From: a virus
Direction: 5' to 3' (one strand)
Length of the DNA: 36,501 bases
Virus record (IMG/VR): IMGVR_UViG_3300032271_001334
Coordinates: 1 to 36,501 of that record
The notes below the pieces were generated by a model. That model ran no database searches, was not told the origin of the DNA, and worked only from the letters and a program-made list of their open reading frames with translations. Shown one piece after another: positions 17,829 through 24,932 of the stretch (positions within the stretch are counted from its first letter, which is position 1; each line of letters begins with the position of its first letter). The position numbers and the translations under genes are program-made.

Positions 17829-18301
17829 GTAATTCCAAGCCGACCGAAGAAGAGATTCAAAGCGCCATTGTGAGAATTCTTGCTTATTACAATATTCAAT
17901 GCCTGCAAACTTCGTATCGAGGGGTCAAATGCAGCATTTGCCATAAAAAAGTATACGGTGGTTACGGAGCGTCGCTTGGTGTTCCCGATTTATTTGTTCG
18001 ACATAAAGTTTGGCCTAAAGGTTTATGGCTTGGGATGGAGGTTAAACGGCCAGGCGGTGGCTGGACATATATTACAAAGAACGTCGGCGGCAAAAGTGTT
18101 ATTCAACGTGACGCCTTTGGGCAAAAAATCAGCGCTCAGAAATTGCTCTGGGAAGCTGGTGCAACTGCCCGCGTAGAAAGCGTAGACGAGGCTTTAAGCG
18201 CAATTTTTCACACTCATACGGTGCGATTGAAAATGACAGAAGCATTGTCATTTACTAACCCGGCTAAAATTGATATAGAGAAAGTGTTTTATGGCGAATA
18301 A
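17825..18301 (+). CDS. VRR-NUC family nuclease
   Basis: Encodes 158 aa, ATGA-coupled to the helicase. The VRR-NUC core is visible: G-V-P-D55 and E72-V-K74 (GMEVKRPGG), followed by a Gln-rich helix (QRDAFGQKISAQKLL). A C-x2-C pair at 36-39 may add a zinc site. Stand-alone VRR-NUC proteins of phages are thought to cut branched DNA as Holliday-junction or flap nucleases. The gene order helicase then VRR-NUC supports that role. Confidence 0.8.
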   Translation: MSNSKPTEEEIQSAIVRILAYYNIQCLQTSYRGVKCSICHKKVYGGYGASLGVPDLFVRHKVWPKGLWLGMEVKRPGGGWTYITKNVGGKSVIQRDAFGQKISAQKLLWEAGATARVESVDEALSAIFHTHTVRLKMTEALSFTNPAKIDIEKVFYGE

Positions 18302-18530
18302 GCGATTGAAATGTGATTGCTGCCAATCAGTGGTTGCAGTAGAAAAATGCAAGTCGTCGGCCCGTTGCGCAAAAGGGCATTATTGCCAACTTTGTATATT
18401 GGATTTTCAATATTTAATTAATTCTCGTTACAAAATTAATGTAATTGAGCAAAGCATTAAGCAAGGCATGGGTTGGAAAGTTGTTTTATTTTCGCATCTA
18501 CTAAGAAAAAAGGCGATTGCCAATGATTAA
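18291..18530 (+). CDS. Small Cys-rich zinc-binding protein
   Basis: Encodes 79 aa and overlaps the nuclease stop by 11 bases. The first 36 residues hold C-x-C-C, two further Cys, and C-x3-H-x-C-x2-C, enough for one or two zinc sites of a ribbon or RING-like knuckle. The C-terminal half is helical and basic. It sits between a nuclease and a sigma factor; a DNA- or RNA polymerase-binding regulator is possible but unproved. Confidence 0.6.
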   Translation: MANKRLKCDCCQSVVAVEKCKSSARCAKGHYCQLCILDFQYLINSRYKINVIEQSIKQGMGWKVVLFSHLLRKKAIAND

Positions 18531-19101
18531 ATTAGTAAGACTGGAAATAGTAGTAGATGACGAATGCAGCCTAGAGTTTCTACGAGACGTAACCGCCTAT
18601 AAAGATACCGAGAAAAAATATAGTTCAAGTTTGCATGATGACATAATTAGAAGAGTTTTGTTTCATACAAATAACACAACATTAACTACTGAAGATTGTG
18701 ATGACGTAGCGTCTAACGCAATCATTAAAATTTATCGGCTTTTGAAAAATGGCAAAACATTAAACAAGACTTACATTGTTCGAGTTATAAAAAATGAAAT
18801 TTGTGACGCTTTTGCAAAGCAAAGACGATTAAAAAGGTTAGATGAAAATTTAACAAGTAGCTTGGTCGCGCAAGCAAAATTACAATCAGCGGCTCTCATA
18901 GAGGAAGCAGAATCCGGGATCGAAACTATATTTTGTACATTGCCATTGAAATTAGGCATTGCGGCTCAAATGTTAGCCAGTGGCGAAACGTGGAAGGCTG
19001 TAGAATTAGCGACCGGACTTTCAAAAAAGGAGATCAGGAACTCTTTGCGTGAAAAACTAAAAAATGAATATGAAGAAACAATTAGTAGCCATCCCCAATA
19101 A
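18523..19101 (+). CDS. ECF-like RNA polymerase sigma factor
   Basis: Encodes 192 aa from ATG 18523, overlapping the previous stop by 8 bases (AATGATTAA, the same junction style as at 16074). Region 2 spans about residues 36-108: D-x2-D-D-V-A-x-N-A-I-I-K-I-Y-R, then Y-I-V-R-V-I-K-N-E-I-C-D-A-F-x3-R-R, the standard ECF pattern of helix, Y-L-x-R-I-x-x-N and D-x2-R. Region 4 is about 139-184, with a helix-turn-helix (W-K-A-V-E-L-A-T-G-L-S-K-K-E-I-R-N). It lies just upstream of the terminase genes, which suits a late-gene switch. It could also be a looser sigma-like regulator, as region 4 is weak. Confidence 0.65.
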   Translation: MIKLVRLEIVVDDECSLEFLRDVTAYKDTEKKYSSSLHDDIIRRVLFHTNNTTLTTEDCDDVASNAIIKIYRLLKNGKTLNKTYIVRVIKNEICDAFAKQRRLKRLDENLTSSLVAQAKLQSAALIEEAESGIETIFCTLPLKLGIAAQMLASGETWKAVELATGLSKKEIRNSLREKLKNEYEETISSHPQ

Positions 19102-19729
19102 TCTTGCAAGCGATGTTCTCCAATTGGAGCATTTTTGTTTTCGTCTGGCAAGCAAGGACGCTCCAGATGTTGCCTACAAGTTGGCTTTTGGCTCAATGGA
19201 CGAAGCAAACATGTCTGCACTATTGCTGGATCAATTTGTACAGGATAAAGTGCATTTATTGGTTCGGTTTCTGCGACCGGAATATACTGCCAGTGAAGAA
19301 GATCAAAAGCGACTTTACGTAGATGCCGCTAATGATGCAATGAACGCGGGCAAATTTAAAGACGCAATGGATGCAATGCAGCGGGCCACACAAGCCGCTG
19401 GAACGGTTATTGTTGATCCTAGCACATCCATCTACAATACTACGGATGATGAGTTAGAACGATTGTCTGATCTGCCTTTGCGGAATCAGCTCAAAGCACA
19501 TTTTAACGCAATAGGATGGAAAAATTTACGAATTAAATTACCTACTCATACCGGAGCCGTTTTTATGGCAAGCAAACCGCTTAGTGAACAGTGGCCGGAA
19601 GGGGCTGAAAACAAAAGCGCGGAAGCGTTTGAGATTTACGAATTATGCCGCGCCATATCGTTTGCTTATCACGGTGAACCCAGATTACAAGCTAGTGAAT
19701 TGAATGTTGAAAATTTCACCCCCGGATAA
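19064..19729 (+). CDS. Candidate terminase small subunit
   Basis: Encodes 221 aa and overlaps the sigma gene by 38 bases. It is helical and Ala/Asp rich, with no clear DNA-binding motif. The only argument for TerS is that it is the gene directly before the large terminase and overlaps it by 26 bases, as terminase pairs usually do. An alternative start ATG at 19070 is possible. Confidence 0.4.
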   Translation: MNMKKQLVAIPNNLASDVLQLEHFCFRLASKDAPDVAYKLAFGSMDEANMSALLLDQFVQDKVHLLVRFLRPEYTASEEDQKRLYVDAANDAMNAGKFKDAMDAMQRATQAAGTVIVDPSTSIYNTTDDELERLSDLPLRNQLKAHFNAIGWKNLRIKLPTHTGAVFMASKPLSEQWPEGAENKSAEAFEIYELCRAISFAYHGEPRLQASELNVENFTPG

Positions 19730-21221
19730 GTGTGCCCAATACAAGAAGGCGTTTGCCCACGACCCAACATTGTTTGCAAAAGTAGAGTTAAAACAAACGT
19801 TTTGGAGTGGGCAGGTTAAAATAGCTCAGGCTTTAGTTGATCCTGGCGCACAGAAAATAATGGTTTTATCTTGCCACGGTGCTGGAAAAAGTAACAGTTT
19901 AGCGTGTTTCTCCTTGTGGCATTATTATTGTTATAATCCTAGTTATACAATTTTAACTGCTCCGAGTGAAAAGAGCGTAACTCATGTTTTGTTTGCCGAG
20001 ATTAGACGATTAGTCAACAATAACCATCCCGATCTTGCCCCAATGGTGCCCAGGCTTTACGGAGGACCTGCACATTGGATCGAAGGGTTTACAGCCAAGG
20101 ATGGAACAGCGTTTCAGGGGCGACACAAGCAAAACATGTTACTTGGATTTGATGAAGCGGTTGGTGTTGCATCATCGTTTTGGTCATCCGCAATTGGGAT
20201 GCTCATAAATCCCGAAAGAAAAATGATTGCTGCGATGAACCCAACAGACAAGACAAGCCGAGCGTATCAGGAATACGTTCGCGGGGGGTGGCATGTAATC
20301 CGCCTAAGCGCATTGGATCACCCTAATATTGTGGATTGGCACGAGGGCAACACGCCTCGAATACCGGGAGCGGTTACAGGCAACTGGGTTAATGATCGAG
20401 TTAAGGAGTGGTGTAAATCCGTGCCAGCTGCCAGTAAAGAGGCTTGGGATTTTGAATGGCCCTTAAATTCTGGGCAATGGCACCGACCGGACGGAGAATT
20501 TGAAGCCCGTGTGCTCGGTCGATGGCCCCGGCAAGGCAGTCGATCCGTGTGGAGCGATGCTGAATTAGAATTAACTTGCAAAGAGCAGGTGTTATCATTA
20601 GCGCCCCGTTTAGTTTGCGGGCTAGACGTTGCAAGATATGGCGACGATATGTCGGTTCTGCACGGCAGGATCGGTAATTGCTCGTTAATACATGAGCGTT
20701 GGGGTAAAAGTTCGGTGGTCGAAACGGCTCATACTGCAAAAATGGCAATGCTAAACAAACTTCGCGAATTATTTTCGCCAGCCCAGGCAGAAATCGAGTT
20801 AAAACGAGCATTGGTTGTGGTGGATGAAACGGGAGTCGGTGGAGGTGTTGCAGATATTCTGGCTGCTGATGGGTTGCAGGTTGATCCCGTAAATTTTGCG
20901 TCCGAAGCCGTTGAGGCAGAGCGTTATCCTAACGCCCGATCAGAGCTATGGTTTAACGCTCAAGAGTTGGCAGGGCTTGGGCGTGTGGATTTAAGCCGAA
21001 TTGATACCCCATCGTTAGACATGCTTAAAATCGAGCTAATTGCACCTCAATGGAGCCAAGACGCTAAAGGGCGACGGCGAGTTGAGGCCAAGGATGACAC
21101 GAAAAAGCGCGTAGGACGCTCGCCGGATAACGCAGACGCATTTAATTTATGCCAGTACAACCGCCAAGGCGGAGAACTAAAACCGTTTTTTATTGCACAA
21201 CCTACTAGGTCTTATTTTTAA
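19704..21221 (+). CDS. terL: Terminase large subunit
   Basis: Encodes 505 aa. The ATPase motor has Walker A CHGAGKS (57-63) and Walker B LLGFDEA (D150, E151), then MNP as the coupling motif. The C-terminal RNase H-like nuclease has GLDVARYGDD (D308 and D314/315), VVVDETGVGGG (D374) and a final SPDNADAF acidic patch. It drives DNA into the prohead and cuts it. Packaging genes here are about 7 kb away from the portal gene, with the integrase and lysis region between them, which is not the common lambda order. Confidence 0.9.
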   Translation: MLKISPPDKCAQYKKAFAHDPTLFAKVELKQTFWSGQVKIAQALVDPGAQKIMVLSCHGAGKSNSLACFSLWHYYCYNPSYTILTAPSEKSVTHVLFAEIRRLVNNNHPDLAPMVPRLYGGPAHWIEGFTAKDGTAFQGRHKQNMLLGFDEAVGVASSFWSSAIGMLINPERKMIAAMNPTDKTSRAYQEYVRGGWHVIRLSALDHPNIVDWHEGNTPRIPGAVTGNWVNDRVKEWCKSVPAASKEAWDFEWPLNSGQWHRPDGEFEARVLGRWPRQGSRSVWSDAELELTCKEQVLSLAPRLVCGLDVARYGDDMSVLHGRIGNCSLIHERWGKSSVVETAHTAKMAMLNKLRELFSPAQAEIELKRALVVVDETGVGGGVADILAADGLQVDPVNFASEAVEAERYPNARSELWFNAQELAGLGRVDLSRIDTPSLDMLKIELIAPQWSQDAKGRRRVEAKDDTKKRVGRSPDNADAFNLCQYNRQGGELKPFFIAQPTRSYF

Positions 21222-21289
21222 CCGCTCAATTAGAGGTATAACTACTTCACCAGCAGGCGGTAAGCAGCCGACTGGTAGAACGAACGAAC

Positions 21290-21550
21290 ATGAAAAATCT
21301 TCTGAACAAACTAGTCGTGATCCACACCGTAACGAACTTTTACAGTGGGCGCTTGGACTCTGTCACCGATGGCTACATCGAACTGTCATCGGCGTCCTGG
21401 ATCGCAGATACGGGCCGGGCAACCGCGTTTTATGCTGATCCCACATCCGCCGCAGAAGTCGAAGTCTTTAAGCAGCCGATATATATTGCCGTTGGTGCGG
21501 TGATAATAGCGTATGAAGTAACCGCGATCCCGACGGAGCAGACTAACTAA
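21290..21550 (+). CDS. Small conserved beta-rich (Sm-like fold) phage protein
   Basis: Encodes 86 aa. The pattern V-x-T-x-T-x-F-Y-S-G-R-L followed by A-S-W-I-A-D-T-G-R and an acidic E-V-E-V-F strand matches a small protein I have seen near terminase genes of many environmental phages; no function is known. Predicted strands fit a small barrel. A GGTAGA sequence lies 6 bases before the start, close to the GGTTAGA box of other genes but with one T missing. Confidence 0.65.
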   Translation: MKNLLNKLVVIHTVTNFYSGRLDSVTDGYIELSSASWIADTGRATAFYADPTSAAEVEVFKQPIYIAVGAVIIAYEVTAIPTEQTN

Positions 21551-21577
21551 CTATGCATCATGTAACTGCAAGAGCCA

Positions 21578-21907
21578 GTGCTGCATCGCGGTCGGGGTCG
21601 CGGTCGTGGTCGGGGTCGTGGTCGGGATCGCGGTCGGGGTCGTGGTCGGGATCGCGGTCGTGGTCGCGGTCGTGGTCGGGGTCGGGGTCGTGGTCGCGGT
21701 CGTGGTCGGGGTCGGGGTCGGTATCGGGGTGGCGGTTTATATCGGTATCGGGGTGGCGGTTTATATCGGGATCGAAACAGCTATCGTAATGGCGGTAACT
21801 ATGCAACATCTAATGGCAAGGATAAATGCTCCCATCGGTCGCAATTGGGATCGGGATCGTGGTTGGGGTCGCAATCCTCGCTAAAAGGTAAGAACCGGGG
21901 GCATTAA
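21578..21907 (+). CDS. Arg-Gly (RG/RGG) repeat protein
   Basis: Encodes 109 aa from GTG 21578. Residues 4-48 are almost pure Arg-Gly with a few Asp. They are followed by two R-Y-R-G-G-G-L-Y-type units and an Asn/Tyr-rich tail, as in RNA-binding RGG boxes. The DNA is a GGTCGN hexamer repeat that is open in all three frames. In this frame the variable base is the third base of Arg codons (CGG, CGC, CGT), so nearly all variation is silent; in the other two frames it changes residues. That favours this frame. A nucleic-acid condensing or RNA-binding role is inferred. Confidence 0.55.
   Translation: MLHRGRGRGRGRGRGRDRGRGRGRDRGRGRGRGRGRGRGRGRGRGRGRYRGGGLYRYRGGGLYRDRNSYRNGGNYATSNGKDKCSHRSQLGSGSWLGSQSSLKGKNRGH
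21589..21722. repeat. GGTCGN hexanucleotide tandem repeat
   Basis: About 22 tandem copies of GGTCGN, with N mostly G, C or T and a few GGATCG units. They encode Gly-Arg pairs in the frame starting at 21578. The tract is strongly strand-asymmetric, being G/T rich on the plus strand. Copy number is likely to vary between isolates. Confidence 0.9.
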
Positions 21908-21924
21908 CTTTTGCCCCCGTCTTT
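21897..21924 (+). terminator. Hairpin at the end of the packaging operon
   Basis: GGGGGCA (21897-21903) pairs with TGCCCCC (21912-21918) around an 8-base loop, overlapping the stop of the RG gene. Only a short T run follows (GTCTTTC). It fits the point where plus-strand genes end and minus-strand genes begin, but it is not a strong U-tract terminator. A second 7-bp hairpin (GGCCAGG/CCTGGCC) lies at about 21944-21969. Confidence 0.5.
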
Positions 21925-22028
21925 CAGGGATAAATTCCTGTGGGCCAGGGGTTACACCTTGCCTGGCCAAATGTTCGATTCTTACGATCCACGATGCATT
22001 ACTAACGCCAGTAATATGCCTGAAATCG

Positions 22029-22268
22029 CTAGTTTAATTGCTGATTCGGATTCTGTAATTGGTCTGAATCTTCAAATTTGAATTTTTGCACCCATGTCGG
22101 GCAATTGGATTTTGCCAATATTGATTTGAAAACACCAAGCGCAATTTTTGCAATGGCAAACGTTGTGGGCGACATATACGCAATAAAAATGCCTGGGTGG
22201 CCCGGAATAAAACCACCCAGGTTGCCGGGAAAATCAGCATTTTCAAGTCCGGCTCGAACCCTTATCAT
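22029..22268 (-). CDS. Doubtful small ORF downstream of 22265-22603
   Basis: Encodes 79 aa, starting in an ATGA overlap with the gene before it, which argues for translation. Against it, a strong minus-strand terminator (stem 22192-22221 with a T-rich tail) lies inside the ORF, and the product has no recognisable motif. Kept at low confidence. Confidence 0.3.
   Translation of the reverse strand: MIRVRAGLENADFPGNLGGFIPGHPGIFIAYMSPTTFAIAKIALGVFKSILAKSNCPTWVQKFKFEDSDQLQNPNQQLN
22182..22221 (-). terminator. Rho-independent terminator, minus strand
   Basis: CCTGGGTGG (22192-22200) and CCACCCAGG (22213-22221) form a perfect 9-bp stem with a 12-base loop. Read on the minus strand it is followed by CATTTTTATT. 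It lies 44 bases after the stop of the 22265-22603 gene and is the natural end of that transcript. Confidence 0.6.
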
Positions 22269-22603
22269 TGCTCTAACCCCGGCTGACCGTCACCATTGTT
22301 AATTTGCGTAATGTTTGCGACCACGGGTGCCGATGATGCAGTTGACAAAGCTGAAGCCTGTGATAGACCAAAGTCCAAAACGGATAATTGGTTAGAATGT
22401 CGCCAAGCGTTGACGCCAGCCAAAACAAGCGACCCAAACGCCTCGGCAGCGCTAATAGCGTGCCCGTTGACGTGTAAGTCGAGAGCGATATTGACAAGAT
22501 CGGGGGCCCATGCAGAATCATGTTTGTCAATAACATCAGATCCCAATTTAACAAGATCAGGAAGCATTGGCAGAATGGTCAGAGCGATAGAAAGGGGGTT
22601 CAT
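22265..22603 (-). CDS. Protein of unknown function
   Basis: Encodes 112 aa. ATG at 22603 is supported by AAGGA 8 bases upstream; a longer reading to 22648 has no such site. The product is hydrophobic at the N-terminus (MNPLSIALTILPMLPDLV), then helical and Ala/Ser rich. It is not a clear membrane protein. It follows a small two-helix membrane protein on the same strand, so a lysis or envelope role is possible but not shown. Confidence 0.55.
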   Translation of the reverse strand: MNPLSIALTILPMLPDLVKLGSDVIDKHDSAWAPDLVNIALDLHVNGHAISAAEAFGSLVLAGVNAWRHSNQLSVLDFGLSQASALSTASSAPVVANITQINNGDGQPGLEQ

Positions 22604-22662
22604 AGCGTTTGTCCTTGTAAGCTGTCCAGTAATGCCGGAGCAATACATGTGGCGCGTATATT

Positions 22663-22842
22663 CTAACCCATATCCCCATCGGTATCACAACCGTGGTCGT
22701 GGTCACAAATGACGTAAACCCCGGCCACAACAACTACACTGATAGTCAAAATCACCACGACCGTCAACCACCTCTCGGCCATATCAAAACCATAGCTTGA
22801 TGTTATCAAGACATCAAGCAGCAAAGCGCCTAGAAGTATCAT
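22663..22842 (-). CDS. Small two-helix membrane protein, holin candidate
   Basis: Encodes 59 aa. ATG 22842 is supported by GGAGG 10 bases upstream. Hydrophobic segments lie at residues 1-16 and 25-45, separated by a short charged turn. The tail is polar with His, Asp and Cys (CDHDHGCDTDGD). This is the size and layout of a class II holin or a small inner-membrane protein. No endolysin adjoins it. Its start codon lies in a CATG shared with a plus-strand ORF going the other way. Confidence 0.5.
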   Translation of the reverse strand: MILLGALLLDVLITSSYGFDMAERWLTVVVILTISVVVVAGVYVICDHDHGCDTDGDMG

Positions 22843-23224
22843 GCAAGTACATCCTCCACCTACTAAACGTAGCCGCGAACACAAATCCCCGCTAACCGAT
22901 AAAGTAGCCAACAACTACGTAATCACCAAATATGCGCTTGAGCAGCTAACCAAGCAACTACGACCTCACAAGCAATCCTAAACCAAAATTGTAAACCTTA
23001 CCAATGACCTCAACGCTAAAATCAAGCAACTGCAACCTCGCAAACAATCCTGGACCAAGTATCCAGATCAACCAATATCACAAAACACACAATACGCGCC
23101 TGAGCGCAACGACGCACCACTGGCGGGGGTTAAACATAGCTACCAAGCCATAGTCTTAATAAAACTACTCAGGTTCAATTCGTACCTAAACACGAATAGC
23201 TTTCCAGCCTCGATCAACGGCTAA
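22841..23224 (+). pseudogene. Small basic ORF with internal duplication, interrupted by TAA
   Basis: From ATG 22841 the frame is open for 46 codons to TAA 22979-22981 and then open again for 80 codons to TAA 23222-23224. Two copies of a 36-base segment (22951 and 23023) are in this same frame. In copy 1 the codon after QS is TAA; in copy 2 the same place is TGG. Several differences between copies are silent. This looks like a decayed or readthrough gene encoding a Lys/Gln-rich product. A weak ribosome site (TAGAAG) precedes the ATG. It may instead be non-coding. Confidence 0.35.
22951..23058. repeat. Imperfect direct repeat, 36 bp, period 72
   Basis: Copy 1 is 22951-22986 and copy 2 is 23023-23058, with 30 of 36 bases identical. 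All six differences are A/G transitions. The period is a multiple of three. Confidence 0.75.
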
Positions 23225-23580
23225 ACAATCACCTAGTAATGCCAACAATCCAAACAACGACTGCACGAATAGTATAGTTATCATGCAGTCAAAATCAGGC
23301 TCGATGAGGTTAAAACAGCCTCAAATCGGGCGCGTTGCTTCGCCTCACTTCGTTCGTCTAGCAACGGATCACAGGCTAGGCCAGCGGTACACCACCCCCC
23401 TGCCTTCGACAGTCGGGCCACTCTCTACGTTCGCTCTACCCCCCTCGCCAGTGCGTTTAAAAATTTTAATTTTTTTAATTTTTTATGTTCATGGGGCTGC
23501 ATGAGCATCAAATAATACGGGGGTACAGCTAATTTTTACGTATATTATTCACCGTTGAGTCTGTCCGTTATGCACTTGAT
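23225..23580. other. Intergenic region with hairpin and T-rich tract
   Basis: No convincing gene is seen. CGTTGCT (23333-23339) pairs with AGCAACG (23360-23366) around a 20-base loop. A C-rich stretch follows (23390-23455), and then a tract of A and T runs from about 23459 to 23494. A structured RNA ending in the T runs, or a regulatory or replication element, could lie here; nothing decides between them. Confidence 0.35.
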
Positions 23581-24066
23581 TTACAAATCGCCTGTTTTGG
23601 TTGTGGTGTTGTGGTTTGCTTTGAGCTGTTCGATCATGGATTGGGCTCGGTCTTTGTCGGCTTGGGAGATTATTGGTTGTTCTGGTTGCAGATGAGTGAT
23701 CGGGTTTCTTTTGGCAGGTTGCTGTGCTGGCTTTGGCTTGAGTATTGGCAAGGCTGGGATGATTCGGATGATGGGTGGTTCTTGGCGGGCGATGGCTATT
23801 TTTCGGCAGCGATCAGCAAAAACAGAAGCGCATGGAAACTCTACCGAGTGCTGGATGAACCATTTTGTGGCGCTAGGAACGTCACTGAGGCCCACCGGCG
23901 AAGGAAATGCCGAATAGTACGCCTTTGCTCTTAGAAGCAGCTCTACGGGCAAACTAGGCCAGCTTAAATATGTTTTTAATCCAGCTTCCCTCATTAGGAT
24001 CAGGGCATCACGGATTGCTTTGATTGCATTTGCTGCTTCGGCTGGGCTTAGGTTTTGGTTTAGCAC
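23581..24066 (-). CDS. Unknown protein coupled to the replication initiator
   Basis: Encodes 161 aa from a GTG overlapping the initiator stop by 7 bases. The N-terminus is helical (PAEAANAIKAIRDALILM), the middle mixed, and the C-terminal 60 residues Pro/Gln/Lys rich and probably disordered. No Walker motif is present, so it is not a DnaC-type ATPase. In lambda the gene after O encodes the helicase loader P. This protein holds the same place, but no sequence feature proves that role. Confidence 0.6.
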   Translation of the reverse strand: MLNQNLSPAEAANAIKAIRDALILMREAGLKTYLSWPSLPVELLLRAKAYYSAFPSPVGLSDVPSATKWFIQHSVEFPCASVFADRCRKIAIARQEPPIIRIIPALPILKPKPAQQPAKRNPITHLQPEQPIISQADKDRAQSMIEQLKANHNTTTKTGDL

Positions 24067-24932
24067 TGGCTTTTCTCAATGTTTTGCGCCATCTCGTCTA
24101 GGAGTTGGTCGGTTATATCACGCATTTGCTGGGTTGAGTGCTTGTCTGGCCTCTTGTCTGCGACTTCAAAGACCAATTTGCGCCAGCCAGCCGATATGGC
24201 GGACTCCAGGACGAAAACGGCTTGATCGAGATTTAGCCCGGCGAGTTTTGCTAGATTAAATTCAGCCGTTGGGATCGCCATCGAGATTCCACTGTTCAGG
24301 CAGACCGCATGCCACGCAGCCCAAAGTTCACGGAACCTGGGTGTGTCGAGCGCCTTTGGCAAAACCACGCCCGGCGCTACTCTGGCAGGCAATTTTTCTA
24401 TTTTGCGATTTAGTAGACATTTGTCTTCATTTTTAACCTCCGGAATTAATTGGTGGTTTATTGGTGGTTTATCATAATGGTTTATTAACGGATAGCCTGA
24501 ACCACGTTCATCCCCCCCCTGCACCACGTTCATCCCCACCCCTGCACCACGTTCATTCCCCCCCTGCACCACGTTCAGGGGTGAACCACGTTCACGGGTG
24601 AACCCAGTGCATGGGTCAGACGGGGCCTTTACGAGTTTTTCATCACCCGTGCGTGGTGGCTGCTCGGCAAGGCGTTGAACGTTTAGGGCGTAGTGGACTC
24701 GCCGGCCTAAATTGGCTTCCTCAACTATCAGGAATCCCTTTTCAACCAAAATCCGGCAGCACTTAAAGACTCCTCTTAGAGATAGCCCAGTACGGTTTGC
24801 GATAGTGTTTTTTGACGGGTAGGCGCTGCGGCCATCTTCGTTAGCGTAATCGGCAAATGCAAGCATAACAAGCTTCTCGGTACTGGTCAGGCACCGGTTA
24901 TCCCACACAAGGGACGACATTTTTACACTCAC
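24060..24932 (-). CDS. Replication initiator (winged-helix, lambda O-like organisation)
   Basis: Encodes 290 aa from a GTG that makes a GTGA overlap with the upstream gene; ATG 24920 is an alternative. Residues 1-95 form a helix-turn-helix domain: TSTEKLVMLAFADYA, then YPSKNTIANRTGLSLRGVFKCCRILVEKGFL, then a wing, as in HTH_36 initiators and phage replisome organisers. A Gly-rich linker (about 105-165) holds five DNA iterons and an AT-rich segment at the DNA level. The C-terminal helical domain (about 195-290) would bind the helicase or loader. This matches lambda O, whose origin lies inside its own gene. Family call by eye. Confidence 0.7.
   Translation of the reverse strand: MSVKMSSLVWDNRCLTSTEKLVMLAFADYANEDGRSAYPSKNTIANRTGLSLRGVFKCCRILVEKGFLIVEEANLGRRVHYALNVQRLAEQPPRTGDEKLVKAPSDPCTGFTRERGSPLNVVQGGNERGAGVGMNVVQGGDERGSGYPLINHYDKPPINHQLIPEVKNEDKCLLNRKIEKLPARVAPGVVLPKALDTPRFRELWAAWHAVCLNSGISMAIPTAEFNLAKLAGLNLDQAVFVLESAISAGWRKLVFEVADKRPDKHSTQQMRDITDQLLDEMAQNIEKSQC
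24455..24594. other. Putative replication origin: five iterons plus AT-rich element
   Basis: ACCACGTTCA occurs at 24501-24510, 24523-24532, 24546-24555, 24568-24577 and 24585-24594, with steps of 22, 23, 22 and 17 bases, close to whole helical turns for the first four. Copies 1 and 5 extend to the palindrome TGAAC-CAC-GTTCA. Next to them are three GGTTTAT repeats (24455, 24466, 24479) in AT-rich DNA. The iterons fall in two different reading frames of the initiator (read as E-R-G or N-V-V), so the DNA and not the protein is conserved. Confidence 0.7.

Noticed and set aside
21553-21789. ATG-initiated Ser/Trp/Gly/Arg repeat ORF in the hexanucleotide tract
   Set aside because: In this frame the variable repeat base changes residues (Trp, Gly, Arg), whereas in the frame from 21578 it is silent; the latter also continues into ordered R-Y-R-G-G-G units.
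21558-21809. Minus-strand Asp/Pro/His repeat ORF
   Set aside because: Mirror image of the GGTCGN repeat; no ribosome site, and it runs against the operon direction.
23165-23190. Possible tRNA T-arm (GGTTCAATTC)
   Set aside because: Flanking bases do not pair as a 5-bp T stem and no acceptor or anticodon arms are present. No tRNA gene was found by eye in the window.
23283-23504. 73-codon plus-strand ORF in the intergenic region
   Set aside because: It crosses the hairpin, the C-rich block and the T tract; no ribosome site and low-complexity C-terminus. Better seen as non-coding.
24481-24610. CRISPR-like array (regular short repeats)
   Set aside because: Repeats are 10-13 bases with 7-13 base spacers of nearly the same C-rich sequence, inside a coding gene. 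This is iteron structure, not CRISPR.
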